Source: Phialophora verrucosa (lineage: Eukaryota > Ascomycota > Eurotiomycetes > Chaetothyriales > Herpotrichiellaceae). From it: DNA of 64,000 bases. Below, one piece after another: positions 10,738-21,633 of the stretch. The notes under the pieces were generated by a model, which saw only the letters and a program-made list of their open reading frames with translations, made no database searches and was not told the origin of the DNA. Both the position numbers and the translations under genes were made by a program. The stretch is from the NCBI GenBank assembly GCA_002099365.1, contig MSED01000003.1, positions 1,550,001 through 1,614,000 on the forward strand, written 5' to 3'. How positions within the stretch are numbered: position 1 is the stretch's first letter; the number at the start of each line of letters is the position of its first letter.

Positions 10738-12699
10738 TATAACCTCCATCGCACCGGATTTAACACTATATTACAGCCCCTTGTAATACTATACCGTTAC
10801 TTAAATAGCGACTACGTCCGCCTGACCTCGTCGCCGTTGCGCCCACCGCAACCAACACACTGCTGTTCGGCCGCCGACGACGTCCGCCGGCGCCCTCACA
10901 TCAACAGCACACCAACTACTAGGTAACTCCTATCGAGCTTATTATCTCTCTCGTCGAAGAAAGAAGAGAAGAGAGAACAGTAGAATAAACCGTAGTTTTA
11001 TTAACTTATAGAAGATATCGTCACTCGGAAAACCTATCGCTTTAAGTAATTTATAATATACACCTAAAATAGTAGATATTACTACTAAGACCCTATACCT
11101 TAACGGGCTAAAGACCTAATATCTCTAGCTCTTATATATTAAGGATATAGGTAAGAACGTAATAGTCTAGGACTATATTAATCTAAATAATAAGACCCTA
11201 AAGGTATTACCTTAAGAATTAATATATCTATTACTCGTAGCTAAACTAACCGCGTAATAGGCTAGTATATAGATCGCCCTTAAGAGTAACTATAACGCTA
11301 AGATAAAGATATACTAGAGGGTTATAGTTGTAATTAGTAATATTAGTAATACTATAAAGGTAACTATAAACCTAGATTACTAGGTCTTCTTTAAGGAAGA
11401 GGGTATAGTTACTTTATATAACCGAATGGTTACTTTAAAGAAGTATATTACGCTAGACGATTAAGCATGTAATATAATAATTATAGCTAAATATAAAGGT
11501 CTTAAGAGAAACCTTAGGCGCCGTAACGTCGATAGCTAGTTAATAAGGTTTATAAAGGTCGCCACCGACGCCGTAAGGCACTATTTACTTTATATCGACA
11601 AGGATAGGGCTCTAGTTGACTTTATTAAGGTAGTAAGTACTTAGGAGGAAGGTTAGGTAATAGTAAAGATAGACTAGATCCTTAATACTAAAGAAGACTA
11701 AAAGCCCTCTCTCTTAAACTTTATAAAATTATTCTAGACTAGACGACGATATAATTAAAGTAAGAAGGCTATTAGTTAAATATTTATAACTAAAGAGGTC
11801 GAGAGTATTATAGCTATAACTCTTTAAGAAAAGACCCTTTATTATTATAAGTATATATACCGCGAGTACTACTAGTAAAGGGACTATCTATACCTTAATA
11901 AAGATATATAAGACCTAAGTTAGGTTCTAGATAAGGCGATTAAATAGGTAATTTAAGAAGCCCTTAAGGATAAGAGTCTAAAGTAGCTTATTAAGAGAAA
12001 TATTATAAATAACCGAAAGATCTTAAGTAACGAGGGTACTATAAATAAATATATAGAGATATATAGATATAGTAATATAAACTGTAGCGACGTACCAAAA
12101 GAGCCTATCTAGCGGAGGCTAAAGAAGGGTAAGCCTAAAGAGATAATTATTACGAAGGATATTAAAGAGGTCGAAGACGACCCTCTAAACTTTATAAATA
12201 CTATAGCGTACTCAATATCGAGTATTAAGGCTCTTAAAGACTAATAAATTCTTAACTCGAGGTCGGATATTTATATAATAAATAATTAGTAAGTATTTAA
12301 GTATTTAGAATAGCGCTAAAGAGGCTAAGTAGTAGCGGGGGCGACGATATATCGAGTTAAAGTAGCTAGTATAGTAACTATAAAAGTTATAATATTAGAC
12401 GGCGTAAAGATAATAATACTACCGAATATAGTATATATCCTCGGCTTTATAATAAATATTATCTCTCTCTCTCTCTTAATGGAATAGAGGGTCTATTAGA
12501 GTACTTAAGATAGCTATTTAACTAGATACGGACGACTAATTATAGTAATAAGATATCTAAAAGGATACTAGGTATTATCCTTAAATAAACCGTAGAAGGC
12601 TAGTATACTAGACTAGTAAGGCTAAGATAAAGACGAATATAAAGGCTTTATAGCGTTATTTAATATACTAACAATAATTAAATACCGATAGTGTAATAA

Positions 12700-15600
12700 G
12701 TTAGTATTTATAACTAAATATAGTAATATAGACACGAACCTCTTAATACTATAATACGCTTAACTAGAGTACCCCAATATAGGCCCTCTCTCTTATTTAT
12801 TATATATAGCTAAAGACGTCTCAATATTCGTAATTAATAAGACCGTCTATAAGGCCTACTAGCTCTCGAAGGCTACCTAATAAATATCTCGATCGAATAA
12901 ATAAGAGATATAAGAGAAGTATACCTTTTATTAGATATCTTATAACCTTCTTTAGATAGAAGAGAAGTTTAATAAAAATAAATATATTATTTATTTTTAA
13001 TATTACTTAATAAATTTTAGTATCCTCTTCTATAAACCGAGATATAAAGGTATAGCTCGAGTATTCCGACTCTTACTAACCTATATTAAGTTATAATACT
13101 AATAGCGTATAAGGATTATCCGTATTAATAATAAAACGGCCGTAAGAGAGAAGGTAAAGGAATATCTTCGAGAATAAAGTATTATAATCGAACCGAATAC
13201 TCTATACACCTTAATATAAAATAGGTATATAAAGAGATATAGTAAAATACTTACTATAAAGGCTTATACTCTTAAATAAGCCTTATAGTTACCTTATAAT
13301 CTTTAGCCTAAAATCGTTAAAACAGCTATATATTTAATAAATAGGACCCTAATACGTAAACTTAACTAAAAGACGCCCTTTAAGGCCGTTATAGGTAATA
13401 AACCGAGCCTTAAGCACCTTTATATTATCGGTTCGAAGGCGTACTAGCTACTATATAATATACCGAAGAAGAAGAAGCTAAATACGAGGGCCTCGATTAA
13501 TTATTTAGTCGAATATAACTTGACTAATATATAGCGTATCTAGAACTCTCGAAATAGATATAAAATTATACGAATATATAACGTATATTTTAACGAGAGC
13601 TAGAAGTTTAACCCGTAAGATATACTATATCTCTTATAACTCGACAGCTTCGAATTAGACATCAATATTATTAATCTTAATATTCTCGGCGGCGTCTCTA
13701 AAGGTATATAATTATAAGATAAAGATAAAGATAATAAAGATAAAGTTATAAATACTATAGTAAAATAAGGTTAAAGGATATAATTAAGAAGAGGTAACTT
13801 ACTCGAGATATAAATAATTATTAAAATAAATAACTCCTTTAACGTAATATTAGAAATTACTCTATACTAAGGGTCTTCTTAGTCTTTAAGAACGTCTTAA
13901 CTAGAGATAAATATATTAGACACTATATATACGCTTAATATAATAAATAATAACTTTATTATACCTTCTTTATCCTTATCTAAAAGGGTAAAAGATATAT
14001 ATAAACTAATATAGGCTACGTAGGAAAGATTAATAGGATAGAGACTAAACTTGGCACTACGCGCGCATGAAATTTCTACGGCACTAAGCGACGATAATAT
14101 TCTCCCCGAAGGTTTAAAGCGTGAGAGAAAGAAGAGATGGTTGATGTAGTTTGTTCTAGATACTAAAGAACCTTTAGAATACTATTACAGCTTCGCTATA
14201 GCTCTCGTAGAAGGTTCTCGGGTAATAAATAAAGTACTAGTATTAGTAGTAGTATCTTAAGACCTAAATAAGCTAAAGATTTATAGAGATATATTACCCC
14301 TAGAACTAAAAGGCTAAAGAGACCTTAGAAAATATCTATTTAGTAAATACTTTATTATAGCTGCCTATATAGAGTTTAAGGTATTAAAGGCGAGAGAAAT
14401 GTTCCGAGAGGTTTCTAGATAACCTTAATATAAGCTATTACCGCTTCTCTAGATGTTTAAGTATAAGTTCGATATAGATAGTTATTTAAATAAATTTAAA
14501 GCGCGAATTTATATTCGAGAAGATCTTTAGACCTCTTAAAAGGATAACTATATTATAACGCTCGTAATTCGATATTTTAGAGTACTAATAATATTCTTAA
14601 TAGCGTTTAACCTTAAAATTATATAGCTTAACGTTATTAATATCTTCCTTAACAGCAATATTAATAAAGACGTTATAATCGAGTAGCCACTAGAGTTCTA
14701 ATAAAATAATAGAGTCCTTTAGCTTCTAAAGGCCCTATATAGCCTTAAATAGTTACCTCACCTTTAGTATAACTATTTAGTAAATATTCTCACTAAACTA
14801 GGCCTTAAGAGAGTCCTCAGCGTAAACTATATACTAGTAAATAACTAGGTTATCTTCTTCTTCTATATTAACAATATTATCCTTCTCTTCTTAAAGAAAG
14901 ACGCCCTAAAGGTATAAGAGCTAGTCGATAAATTATAGAAAGACCTTAAGCTAAGAGAGATTATAAAGACTAACTAGTTCCTCGATATATATATTGTTCG
15001 TAATAGATTAAGACGCCTCCTCTAGTTATACTAGGACTCTTATATTAATAAGATAATTATATATTTCGATATTAAGTATCTTATATAAACCCCTCTATTA
15101 GTAGATATACTAGATCAGTATAAAGGCGAAGTATTTACTTTAGATAGGTACGGGTTCTAGTTATATATTAGCTTAATTAATTTTATAGCTATTATTACTA
15201 GACTAGATATTATAAAGATAGTCTTAATTCTCTCTTAGCATCTATAGAACCCCTCGCTAGAGTATATATATCTCGCTAATAGGGTATTAGCTTATCTTAG
15301 CTATTCGAAATATCTTATAATCGAATATAGAGGCGTCCTTAAGCCTTTAGAGGTTAAAATATAGCTATTTACTTAGCTACCCTTCTTCCTATTTAAGTGT
15401 TACTTAAACGCCGTATTTACTAATAATATAGATAAGAAGAGCTCTAACGAGTACCTCTTTAGCTTATATAACGGCCTAATCAACTAAAAGGCCTTAAAGT
15501 AGATAACTATTATAACGTCGACTACAGAAGCAGAGTTATTTATATTATCTCGATCTATAAAGGAACTATTATACTAGTAAAGGTTCTTTAACTATATTAA

Positions 15601-15880
15601 CTTTAGCTTCGATAGAGGCCTAATAATATAGTTAAATAATAAGTAAATAATACACCTTCTAAAGGCCGAGGAACCTCTCCTTATAACCCGCCTACGCTAC
15701 ATTAATATACATCAGCATTAGTTACGTTAAGAGGTTCAAGAAGGCACCATCGACGTCGAATAGGTCTCCACCAGCGCCATAAAGGCAGACGGCCTTACAA
15801 AACCTCTCCCAAGACAGGTATTCGAGCGTTTTACACGGCAGCTGAACCTGGTCAATATTCAGGCCGAGATTGAGAGATAA
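12700..15880 (+). pseudogene. RIP-degraded copia pol (integrase, reverse transcriptase, RNase H)
   Basis: Relics readable on the plus strand only by ignoring stops and frame. The zinc-finger end of integrase reads LEYPNIGPL at about 12774-12797, where His and Trp codons have become TAC and TAA. A later integrase segment reads YLINRTLI at about 13331-13354. The RT catalytic motif is FFFYINNI at 14855-14878, expected as FFYVDDI; the Val-to-Ile and Asp-to-Asn changes are G-to-A. RNase H near 15690-15880 reads IHQH, then EVQEGTIDVE, a TAG where Trp is expected, then ADGLTKPLPRQVFERF and a terminal TAA at 15878. Both RT catalytic aspartates are gone, so the polymerase would be inactive even if read through. 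Confidence 0.9.
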
Positions 15881-15889
15881 TCACACCCT

Positions 15890-15898
15890 GGGAGGGTG
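15890..15898 (+). other. Polypurine tract before the 3' LTR
   Basis: GGGAGGGTG directly precedes the TGTTGAACC start of the 3' LTR, after the pol stop at 15878-15880. It is in the right place and of the right composition to prime plus-strand synthesis. Confidence 0.8.
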
Positions 15899-16156
15899 TG
15901 TTGAACCGAGCACACTCTGAGGCACCTCGTCGGCGCCGTTTGAGACAACGGCGCGTCTTAAGAGTGCCTTAGAGTGCCTCCGAGTGCCTCAGAGTGCCCC
16001 CGAGTGCCTCAGAGGTGCCTCGGGTGGTGGTGTTGAGGCAGAGAGGCACAGGCGTCTTTCAGATATATAAGAAGGCGTAAAGACCTCTGTAAATAAGACA
16101 GATAGCTGCACAAGGGCATATGCATATATGACTGCAAATAGCGCCTCAGCTAAACA
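15899..16156 (+). repeat. 3' LTR of the copia element
   Basis: 258 bp, same length as the 5' copy. Only about three bases look derived, all C-to-T and all within its first 80 bp, next to the mutated interior. The right two thirds keep CA and TG, for example CATATGCATATATG near 16118, and TATATAAG at 16064. It is the better template for the ancestral LTR sequence. Confidence 0.95.
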
Positions 16157-16161
16157 ATAAC
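16157..16161. repeat. Target-site duplication, right copy (ATAAC)
   Basis: Matches the five bases before the 5' LTR exactly. Confidence 0.93.
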
Positions 16162-17433
16162 AAAGAAATGTCGGGAGGCACGTGCTCCGACGTGTTCAGT
16201 CGCTGCGGCTCGTGTCGTCATGCTCCAACCTATAAGCGGAGTTCGGTAGTCCAGAGAACGTCGAAGCGCCACGCCCCAGCCTTTACCAAGGCACTCAGGC
16301 AACTTGCCTTTGTCTTGTGCATTGTGTCTTGGACCTTGTATGAGATCGCCAAGAAGCTGAAAGGCAGAGGGCTGTTCGGAGAGCAATGCTTCATCGTCAG
16401 TCGATTAAGCATTGACCATTTCGGACAGAGCATGAAGGATGACTGTTCGTTCGTCGGCCGTGAGATTCGGGTGGTGTTCGATAAACCCGACAAGCTCGAC
16501 CTTGTAGCAACGCAAAATCGAGTCAGTCAAGCTGGTATAACAGCCAAGATTGTCTTCGATGGACCCCAGGGCGAGTTCCATGTCGAACGATTCATCTGGG
16601 GGAATGACTTGTAGTCTCGAAGGCGACTTGTTTGTGAGCGGACGGAGTCGAGGGGTCTGGACTTGATAAGCTGCAGTGCTTCTGCCTGCAGAATACAAGA
16701 CTGCGAGGTGCCTTAAGCCCAACGTATTCCGCAGCCATCTCCATGTCGCATTTGTTCTTGACAGGCACTGCCCCCAGCTTCACGCTAAGAAGGGGACTCG
16801 GAAGGCCTTCATAACAGCACAAAGTCGACTTCAAGACATACCCTGTCCTCGTATTGAGAGAAAACGGAGACAATGGGACTTCTGGGTTCGACGGGGCGCT
16901 TCAAAGAGACTTGGGACTCGCGCGCATAGAAACGCACGTCAAAATCCCAAGTCTCAGAACTAGAGATTGTCACGGTTGTAGGGAGTAAGGAGAATGGACA
17001 AAAAGCGTAGCCATGGTTTTGTCGCAAGACGGCGAAGCTTGCCCTCAGCACACCGCCGTCCGAACCCAGCGAAGGAAGGGGGCTTTCGCGTGTGCTCATT
17101 CGCGCTCGCAACTCGCCTGCACCTTAATCCGTCTTCTATTCTGGCAAGGGTTCGCATCTATCTCCGAATACGCTTCACGTCTGGCCGTCGAATGAAGGGC
17201 CTCTGTTGCTGTCGCAGGGCAACGGCTGGGGAAATGCGCTAGGAGGAATTCACATCCGACCCGCACAAATTCGGTCGAACCATCACAACGCAACAAACAC
17301 TGCAGTTTATCTATGCAGCCTGGAAATTCTTTGAGTAGATAAAAGGCCAGCATTGAGAGGCACGGTAAATGTCTTCAAGCTGGCTGCAACACAGTAAGAG
17401 TAACGACGAGGATCAAGCCCGCATAATACAAAT
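16162..17433. other. Region between the retrotransposon and the SDR gene
   Basis: 1.27 kb of normal base composition. Overlapping open frames occur on both strands; only the minus-strand one at 16405-16722 looks weakly protein-like and is listed separately. The right third is the likely promoter of the dehydrogenase. Confidence 0.4.
16405..16722 (-). CDS. Possible hypothetical protein fragment
   Basis: Minus-strand frame of 105 codons. The last 70 residues look protein-like (SFDMELALGSIEDNL, FIEHHPNLTADERTVILHAL) and would form amphipathic helices. A competing plus-strand frame covers 16168-16614. I cannot find convincing upstream exons, a family or a clear start, so this could be a gene remnant beside the transposon or chance. 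Confidence 0.22.
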   Translation of the reverse strand: MGLRHLAVLYSAGRSTAAYQVQTPRLRPLTNKSPSRLQVIPPDESFDMELALGSIEDNLGCYTSLTDSILRCYKVELVGFIEHHPNLTADERTVILHALSEMVNA

Positions 17434-18390
17434 ATGCCGCTTCTTGGCTTCCTGAATCCCTTGGACAACGTCCACAAGTTTGATCCAGACAGGGATATAC
17501 CAGACCTTGCAGGAAAGGTCATTATAGTGACGGGCGGAAATTCCGGGTGCGGGAAAGAGACAGTCTTGCAATTGGCGAAGCATAACCCAGGATGCATCTA
17601 CCTCGCCGCACGGAGTAAGGCAAAGTTCGAGGACGCGATGAAGGACGTTTCCGCCGTAGCACCCGACGCCAATGTGCGGTTTCTAGAAATGAACCTCTCC
17701 TCGCTTGCGTCCGTCAAACGGGCCGCCGACCAAGTTGTCGCCGACAACGACAGGGTCGATATATTGGTCAACAACGCCGGAATCATGGCGCACCCGCACG
17801 GCGTCTCCGACGACGGCTACGAGATCCAGTTCGCGACAAACCACATGGGCCACGCGCTCCTCACGCGCCTTCTGCTCCCGCTGATGCAACGCACGGCATC
17901 GCAACCATCCTCCGATGTGCGCATCGTGAACGTATCATCCGCCGCGCACATGATGGTCACCGGCCCTGGCATCCATTTCGAGCATCTCAAGACACCAATG
18001 AACTCGACCAACCCGGGGTTGATATACGGCCAATCCAAGCTGGCCAACGTCCTGCACGCCAGAGAACTCGCCAGGCGATACCCCGACATCCTGTCAACCT
18101 CCATACACCCGGGCCGCGTCGAAACGAACCTGACAAACGTCATGTTCGACGTCAATGGCATTAACGGCCGGTTCCAGAGAATCTTCGACTCCCTCGCCGG
18201 TCAATTGACCGTACAGCAGGGGGCGCTGACTCAAATCTGGGCAGCAACCTGGAAGAGGGCCGAGGTCAAGAACGGAGCGTACTATGTACCGGTTGGCAAG
18301 GAATCTGGGTCGAAGAAAAGTCGGGACCCAGAATTGGCGAAAAAGTTATGGGAGTGGACGGAGTCCGAGTTGGCGGCGAAAGGGTATTGA
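17434..18390 (+). CDS. Short-chain dehydrogenase/reductase (retinol dehydrogenase-like)
   Basis: Intronless 318-residue NAD(P)-dependent oxidoreductase of the classical SDR fold. The cofactor motif TGGNSGCG is at residues 33-40, NNAG at 113-116, structural Asn at about 136, catalytic Ser in NVSSAA at about 168, and the YGQSK motif supplies Tyr198 and Lys202. The HPGRVETNL segment after the active site is typical of the WW-oxidoreductase/retinol-dehydrogenase branch. The length fits the family. It sits between the retrotransposon and the U6 gene with no pathway neighbours, so the substrate is unknown. Confidence 0.9.
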   Translation: MPLLGFLNPLDNVHKFDPDRDIPDLAGKVIIVTGGNSGCGKETVLQLAKHNPGCIYLAARSKAKFEDAMKDVSAVAPDANVRFLEMNLSSLASVKRAADQVVADNDRVDILVNNAGIMAHPHGVSDDGYEIQFATNHMGHALLTRLLLPLMQRTASQPSSDVRIVNVSSAAHMMVTGPGIHFEHLKTPMNSTNPGLIYGQSKLANVLHARELARRYPDILSTSIHPGRVETNLTNVMFDVNGINGRFQRIFDSLAGQLTVQQGALTQIWAATWKRAEVKNGAYYVPVGKESGSKKSRDPELAKKLWEWTESELAAKGY

Positions 18391-18745
18391 TGGAAGCGGC
18401 TGCGAAGCGTGCTACCATATTTTTTGTTGTCCAGTTTCTTTTCTCAGTCTGCAGCGATGAAAAATCAAGCACCCTCAATTCCATTTCCTAGCAACAATTC
18501 TGTATCATGCATCCCATAGGGATGTTTGTAAACATGTGCGGCACCAACAAAGACAACCACTGCACTTGAATCGCAGCCGCGGTGCATTTTCAGCGTTCGC
18601 GAATATGTCTACGCGTAATGTCTTGAGCTCTGAATGAGGAGGGAGTGCGGGTATAGCGTCGGGTTTTAATAGGCGGAAAAGTGCCGAGGTTCAAGTCACG
18701 TGGAGAATACTAATTTTATGTTGATATTTTGTAAACTCCAAAATC
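18391..18745. promoter_or_regulatory. SDR 3' flank and U6 upstream region
   Basis: 355 bp without a gene. Candidate RNA polymerase III elements near its right end are a B-box-like GGTTCAAGTC at 18688-18697 and AT-rich TATA-like sequence (TAATTTTATG, TTGATATTTT) at 18711-18730, about 20-35 bp before the predicted U6 start. Confidence 0.4.
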
Positions 18746-18850
18746 GAGATGCCTTCGGGCATTTGGTCAATTTGAAACGATACAGAGAAGATTAGCATGG
18801 CCCCTGCACTAAGGATGACACGCTTCTCAAAGAGTGCTAAAAGTTTTTTT
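18746..18850 (+). ncRNA. U6 spliceosomal snRNA
   Basis: Catalytic-core RNA of the spliceosome, transcribed by RNA polymerase III. A 5' stem-loop (GATGCC-TTCG-GGCATT) starts near 18748. It is followed by the almost invariant core GATACAGAGAAGATTAGCAT from 18779, containing the ACAGAGA box that pairs with the 5' splice site and the AGC triad, then GGCCCCTGCACTAAGGATGA and ACACG. It ends at a T7 run (18844-18850), a Pol III terminator. No intron interrupts the core. The 5' end is assigned from the stem-loop and may be off by a few bases. Confidence 0.95.
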
Positions 18851-18900
18851 GACCCCTTGTCATCTTTTAATTCCTTGGTTGGGTGCTCTTCTAGTCACTT

Positions 18901-18911
18901 GGTCGAATCGA
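18901..18911 (+). promoter_or_regulatory. Candidate downstream B-box of the U6 gene
   Basis: GGTCGAATCGA lies about 50 bp after the U6 terminator and resembles the B-box consensus GGTTCGANTCC with one T missing. Yeast U6 uses a B-box downstream of the terminator, so the position is suggestive; the match is imperfect. Confidence 0.35.
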
Positions 18912-19534
18912 CCAAATCTTTTTTGTGTTCCCGAATGCAGGGAATTTTGTGCTACTAAATCAGGAAGGTTGGTGTGCGCGAGACACCAGGCTGCAGTGGC
19001 GGGAGAATCCTGCCATGACAACTGCAAGAATCTCGACCTTCGGTCTATTCGTGCTTTCAACTATGGCATTTTATTCATGTTATGGCTTCTCTATTCAAGG
19101 TGTGGCTTTCAAGCCGGCATGTTAGCATCAGTCCATTTATCCTTGTCAAGGCGCGAAAATTGTTTCAAAGTGTTTGGTCAGCGAAGGTGTCTGTCCAGAA
19201 TGTCCCCCTCGAGGATGATAATCCAGGAGCCCTCTCTTCGCATCGAGTCAAAACCCGCGGTATGACCCTGAGCAACGCTCGCTTCTCGTGCCCAGACTTT
19301 ACCAGCAGTTCTGAGTGACAGGGGACCCGGCTATCACTGCCACTGCCACTGCTCTGTAACACGCTGCATCCTCAACTAATGATGCCAAGCGGCAAGGGCA
19401 GGACCATCCATGCTTAAGAAACGCACACCCTTCCGGAGCAGAATTGCAGTAGGCTCGATGGCCATCTGACACTCTCTTGCTCCCTAGATTCCCTTCATCG
19501 TCTGTGTCTCCGGATCTAGGAGGCTTCGATACAG
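18912..19534. other. Intergenic region
   Basis: About 620 bp with no convincing gene, repeat or RNA. Confidence 0.4.
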
Positions 19535-20129
19535 CTACCCGGTACTCGCATACAGCTTGACAAACCAGAGGGTTCCAACCAGGTCGACGAAGCCGTGGAA
19601 CTGGAACGGCCTGACGAGGTCTTTGCCAGAGCTGGAGAACGCGCTCGAGAACGGCTGTTTGGACTCGGTAGAGTGATGCAGTTCGGGAATCTCGATCGAA
19701 AAGGGGTCATGCCGCCCTTCTTGCCAAGTCAGATACTCGTAGTGACCCGTCCCAGGGCCCGAGATAGTCTTTCTGACCTTAATCGGCGACGACGACAACG
19801 GCTGTCCCGTTTGGCGATTGACGCGCTCTAAAAGAGAAGGCCTGCGGCTGATATTCAGAGTCAAGCCATCCATGTGCTTTCTGATGAATCCGACGGCTCG
19901 CTGGCCCCTGTAGACTGCCACGTCGATGGGCGTCGAGCCAATGTCATCTTCCACGGAAGTGCTGCAGCCCTTCTCTATCAGCAAGTCGGCCACTTCTTCG
20001 TGGCAATGGAATGCTGCGTAGTGCAGAGCCGTCCGCCGTCCGCCCGTTGACGTCCTTTGCAGTGGCTGGAGTACCCTTGTCGAGAAGAAGCTGCAAAATG
20101 TCTCGGTGCCCCCGGGCGGCAAGTGGCAC
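19535..20129 (-). pseudogene. Ankyrin-repeat protein remnant, frameshifted
   Basis: Minus-strand reading gives one ankyrin unit (PLAARGHRDILQLLLDKG, then AKDVNGRT) followed by the next (TALHYAAFHCHEEVADLLIEKG, then STPIDVAVYRGQRAV). The two are in different frames. Between them a 7-base unit occurs twice (CCGTCCG on the plus strand at 20029-20042); removing one copy joins them exactly as NGRTALHYAA. After the repeats come about 110 residues ending VDLVGTLWFVKLYASTG that I do not recognise. No start codon precedes the first repeat, and an in-frame TGA lies just upstream. This looks like a decayed gene with one and a half repeats left. A functional short version starting elsewhere cannot be excluded. 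Confidence 0.65.
20029..20042. repeat. 7-bp tandem duplication causing a frameshift
   Basis: CCGTCCG twice in direct tandem inside the ankyrin coding region. The second copy adds 7 nt, which is not a multiple of three. Confidence 0.8.
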
Positions 20130-21633
20130 ATACCATCACACTTCGTTCCGATAAACTCAAATATCGCCACATTTTGATAATGAGCATTTCATTTACCCTT
20201 GGGACTGGTGGCGTTCTGTCCTTTCATATTAGCCGTACTGCACATGTTATGGAAATGCACTGGCGCTTTCTACGATCCTGCATCTTAGAATGGGAGAAGG
20301 TTCAACAGCGCAGGGATATCAGAACTTGCTGAAGTGGCAGCCACTAGCGAGTGCCCAACACCTCTGTTACTGTCTTTTTGATCATGTTCTGTCTCGACCA
20401 AAAGGTAGAACATTTACTGACCTCCCTTTCGAGGTGGTTATGGACAGCATCACTGCCTACTGTATCTGCAAGCTGCTCCCATCGTCCGCAGCCGACAGTG
20501 TGATTCCACGACTGACTGACCGTTTGACTGACTGACTGGACGCTAGTTGCGCCAGAGCGAGCGGTAGTGACATAAACGAATCGAGAGAGAAGAAAGAAAG
20601 GGATGAGATGGGAGACGAGGTTGAAAGTCGTTAAAAGCGGCGACACCTGAAGGGGTCTTCCGTACGAAGAGGTCCGCCTAAACCAGAGCCGGATTTTCTG
20701 GCAATCAACAGCTTTGTATGCCTAAACAACAGTAAACAAACACCATGTCTATGTGAGGACAACGTTGCAGCGCGACCAAAGCATCTGCTACTGGTGCGTG
20801 ATACATGGCACAATTTGAATCCAGAGGTATCTCACCGTCAAACAGCTGGTGCGTCTCGAGTCGTGCAACCGCAACGCGTGCTTGAATGCTGCATCAAGAG
20901 CAATCGAGCCCGCCAGCGAACCTGCTGAAACAGAGCCCGATCTGCGGGGCCTAGAAGGCTTCTCCACCAGCCCTGGATCATGGGATTACGATAGACAAGT
21001 CATGATACGTGGTATACTGACTTCCGCGCAATGCGAGCGAATGGGGCTCCTCCACGAGACTTCGTTCTGCGATATGAGTGGTCAGAACGAGCAGGCCCCT
21101 GATGCTGAGCATCAGAATCCCGTGCATTGCCTTGAGCAATGACGGCTCCTGGGTATATACCGCCCTCGCGTTTGGAGCCGGCCGTCTCACATTTCTGTAT
21201 ACCGCCAATATGTCTCTTGCGAGTTTCCCCCAACACAAGGCACAGTATCCCAGACACCGCCTCTCCGGCTTCGACCATGGCTCAGCTCACGCATTCTCTG
21301 GTAGCAATACGCAGACCTACGGGCCTCAAGCGACATCGATGGCTAGCCGGCGTAGGCAGTACGAGCGGCATACGACACCACTGTGGCTGTGGCAAATCAC
21401 ACTCACCAATCCGACATTTCGATCTGTGCCTGCTATTCCCACGGCACAGGTTCGGATCCAGCCGCTTCAATACCGTCTTTCTGCTGTTATTTCGGCTGTT
21501 CTATCATGCGTCGTCCTTCGAAGTCGCGAGTATTGGACATCCTTCGAGGCTGTACTTGCCGGCGCCGGTGCCGCTGTTACAGGAATCCGTCGCAAAGGCG
21601 GGCGCATCCGAAGGGGTGAGTAGTGGAGGGCCC
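20130..21633. other. Intergenic region
   Basis: 1.5 kb without a supported gene. Near 20510-20540 there is a short (GACT)n-like repeat. An open frame continues upstream of the next gene from 21139, but its composition is unlike protein and no conserved motif appears before about 21630. Confidence 0.4.

Larger units (their letters stand above)
10467..16156 (+). mobile_element. Complete Ty1/copia LTR retrotransposon, RIP-inactivated
   Basis: 5,690-bp element bounded by two 258-bp LTRs that begin TGTTGAACC and end AACA, flanked by ATAAC. A primer site adjoins the 5' LTR and a polypurine tract adjoins the 3' LTR. Degraded plus-strand protein text appears in the order integrase (LEYPNIGPL near 12774; YLINRTLI near 13331), reverse transcriptase (YINN at 14864) and RNase H (ADGLTKPLPRQ near 15788). 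Integrase before RT defines the copia superfamily. The interior from about 10.93 to 15.68 kb is AT-rich, full of stops and nearly devoid of CA and TG, while CG, CC and CT remain. This is the mark of RIP acting at CpA on both strands rather than generic CpG deamination. The element cannot encode its own proteins. Confidence 0.96.

Noticed and set aside
10930..15680. Interior of the element as AT-rich centromere-like or mitochondrial insert DNA
   Set aside because: LTRs, target duplication and readable integrase/RT relics show it is a mutated retrotransposon.
21139..21633. Upstream extension of the uncharacterised gene's open frame
   Set aside because: The translated text is Ser/Arg/His-rich without protein-like pattern; only the part from 21634 looks coding.
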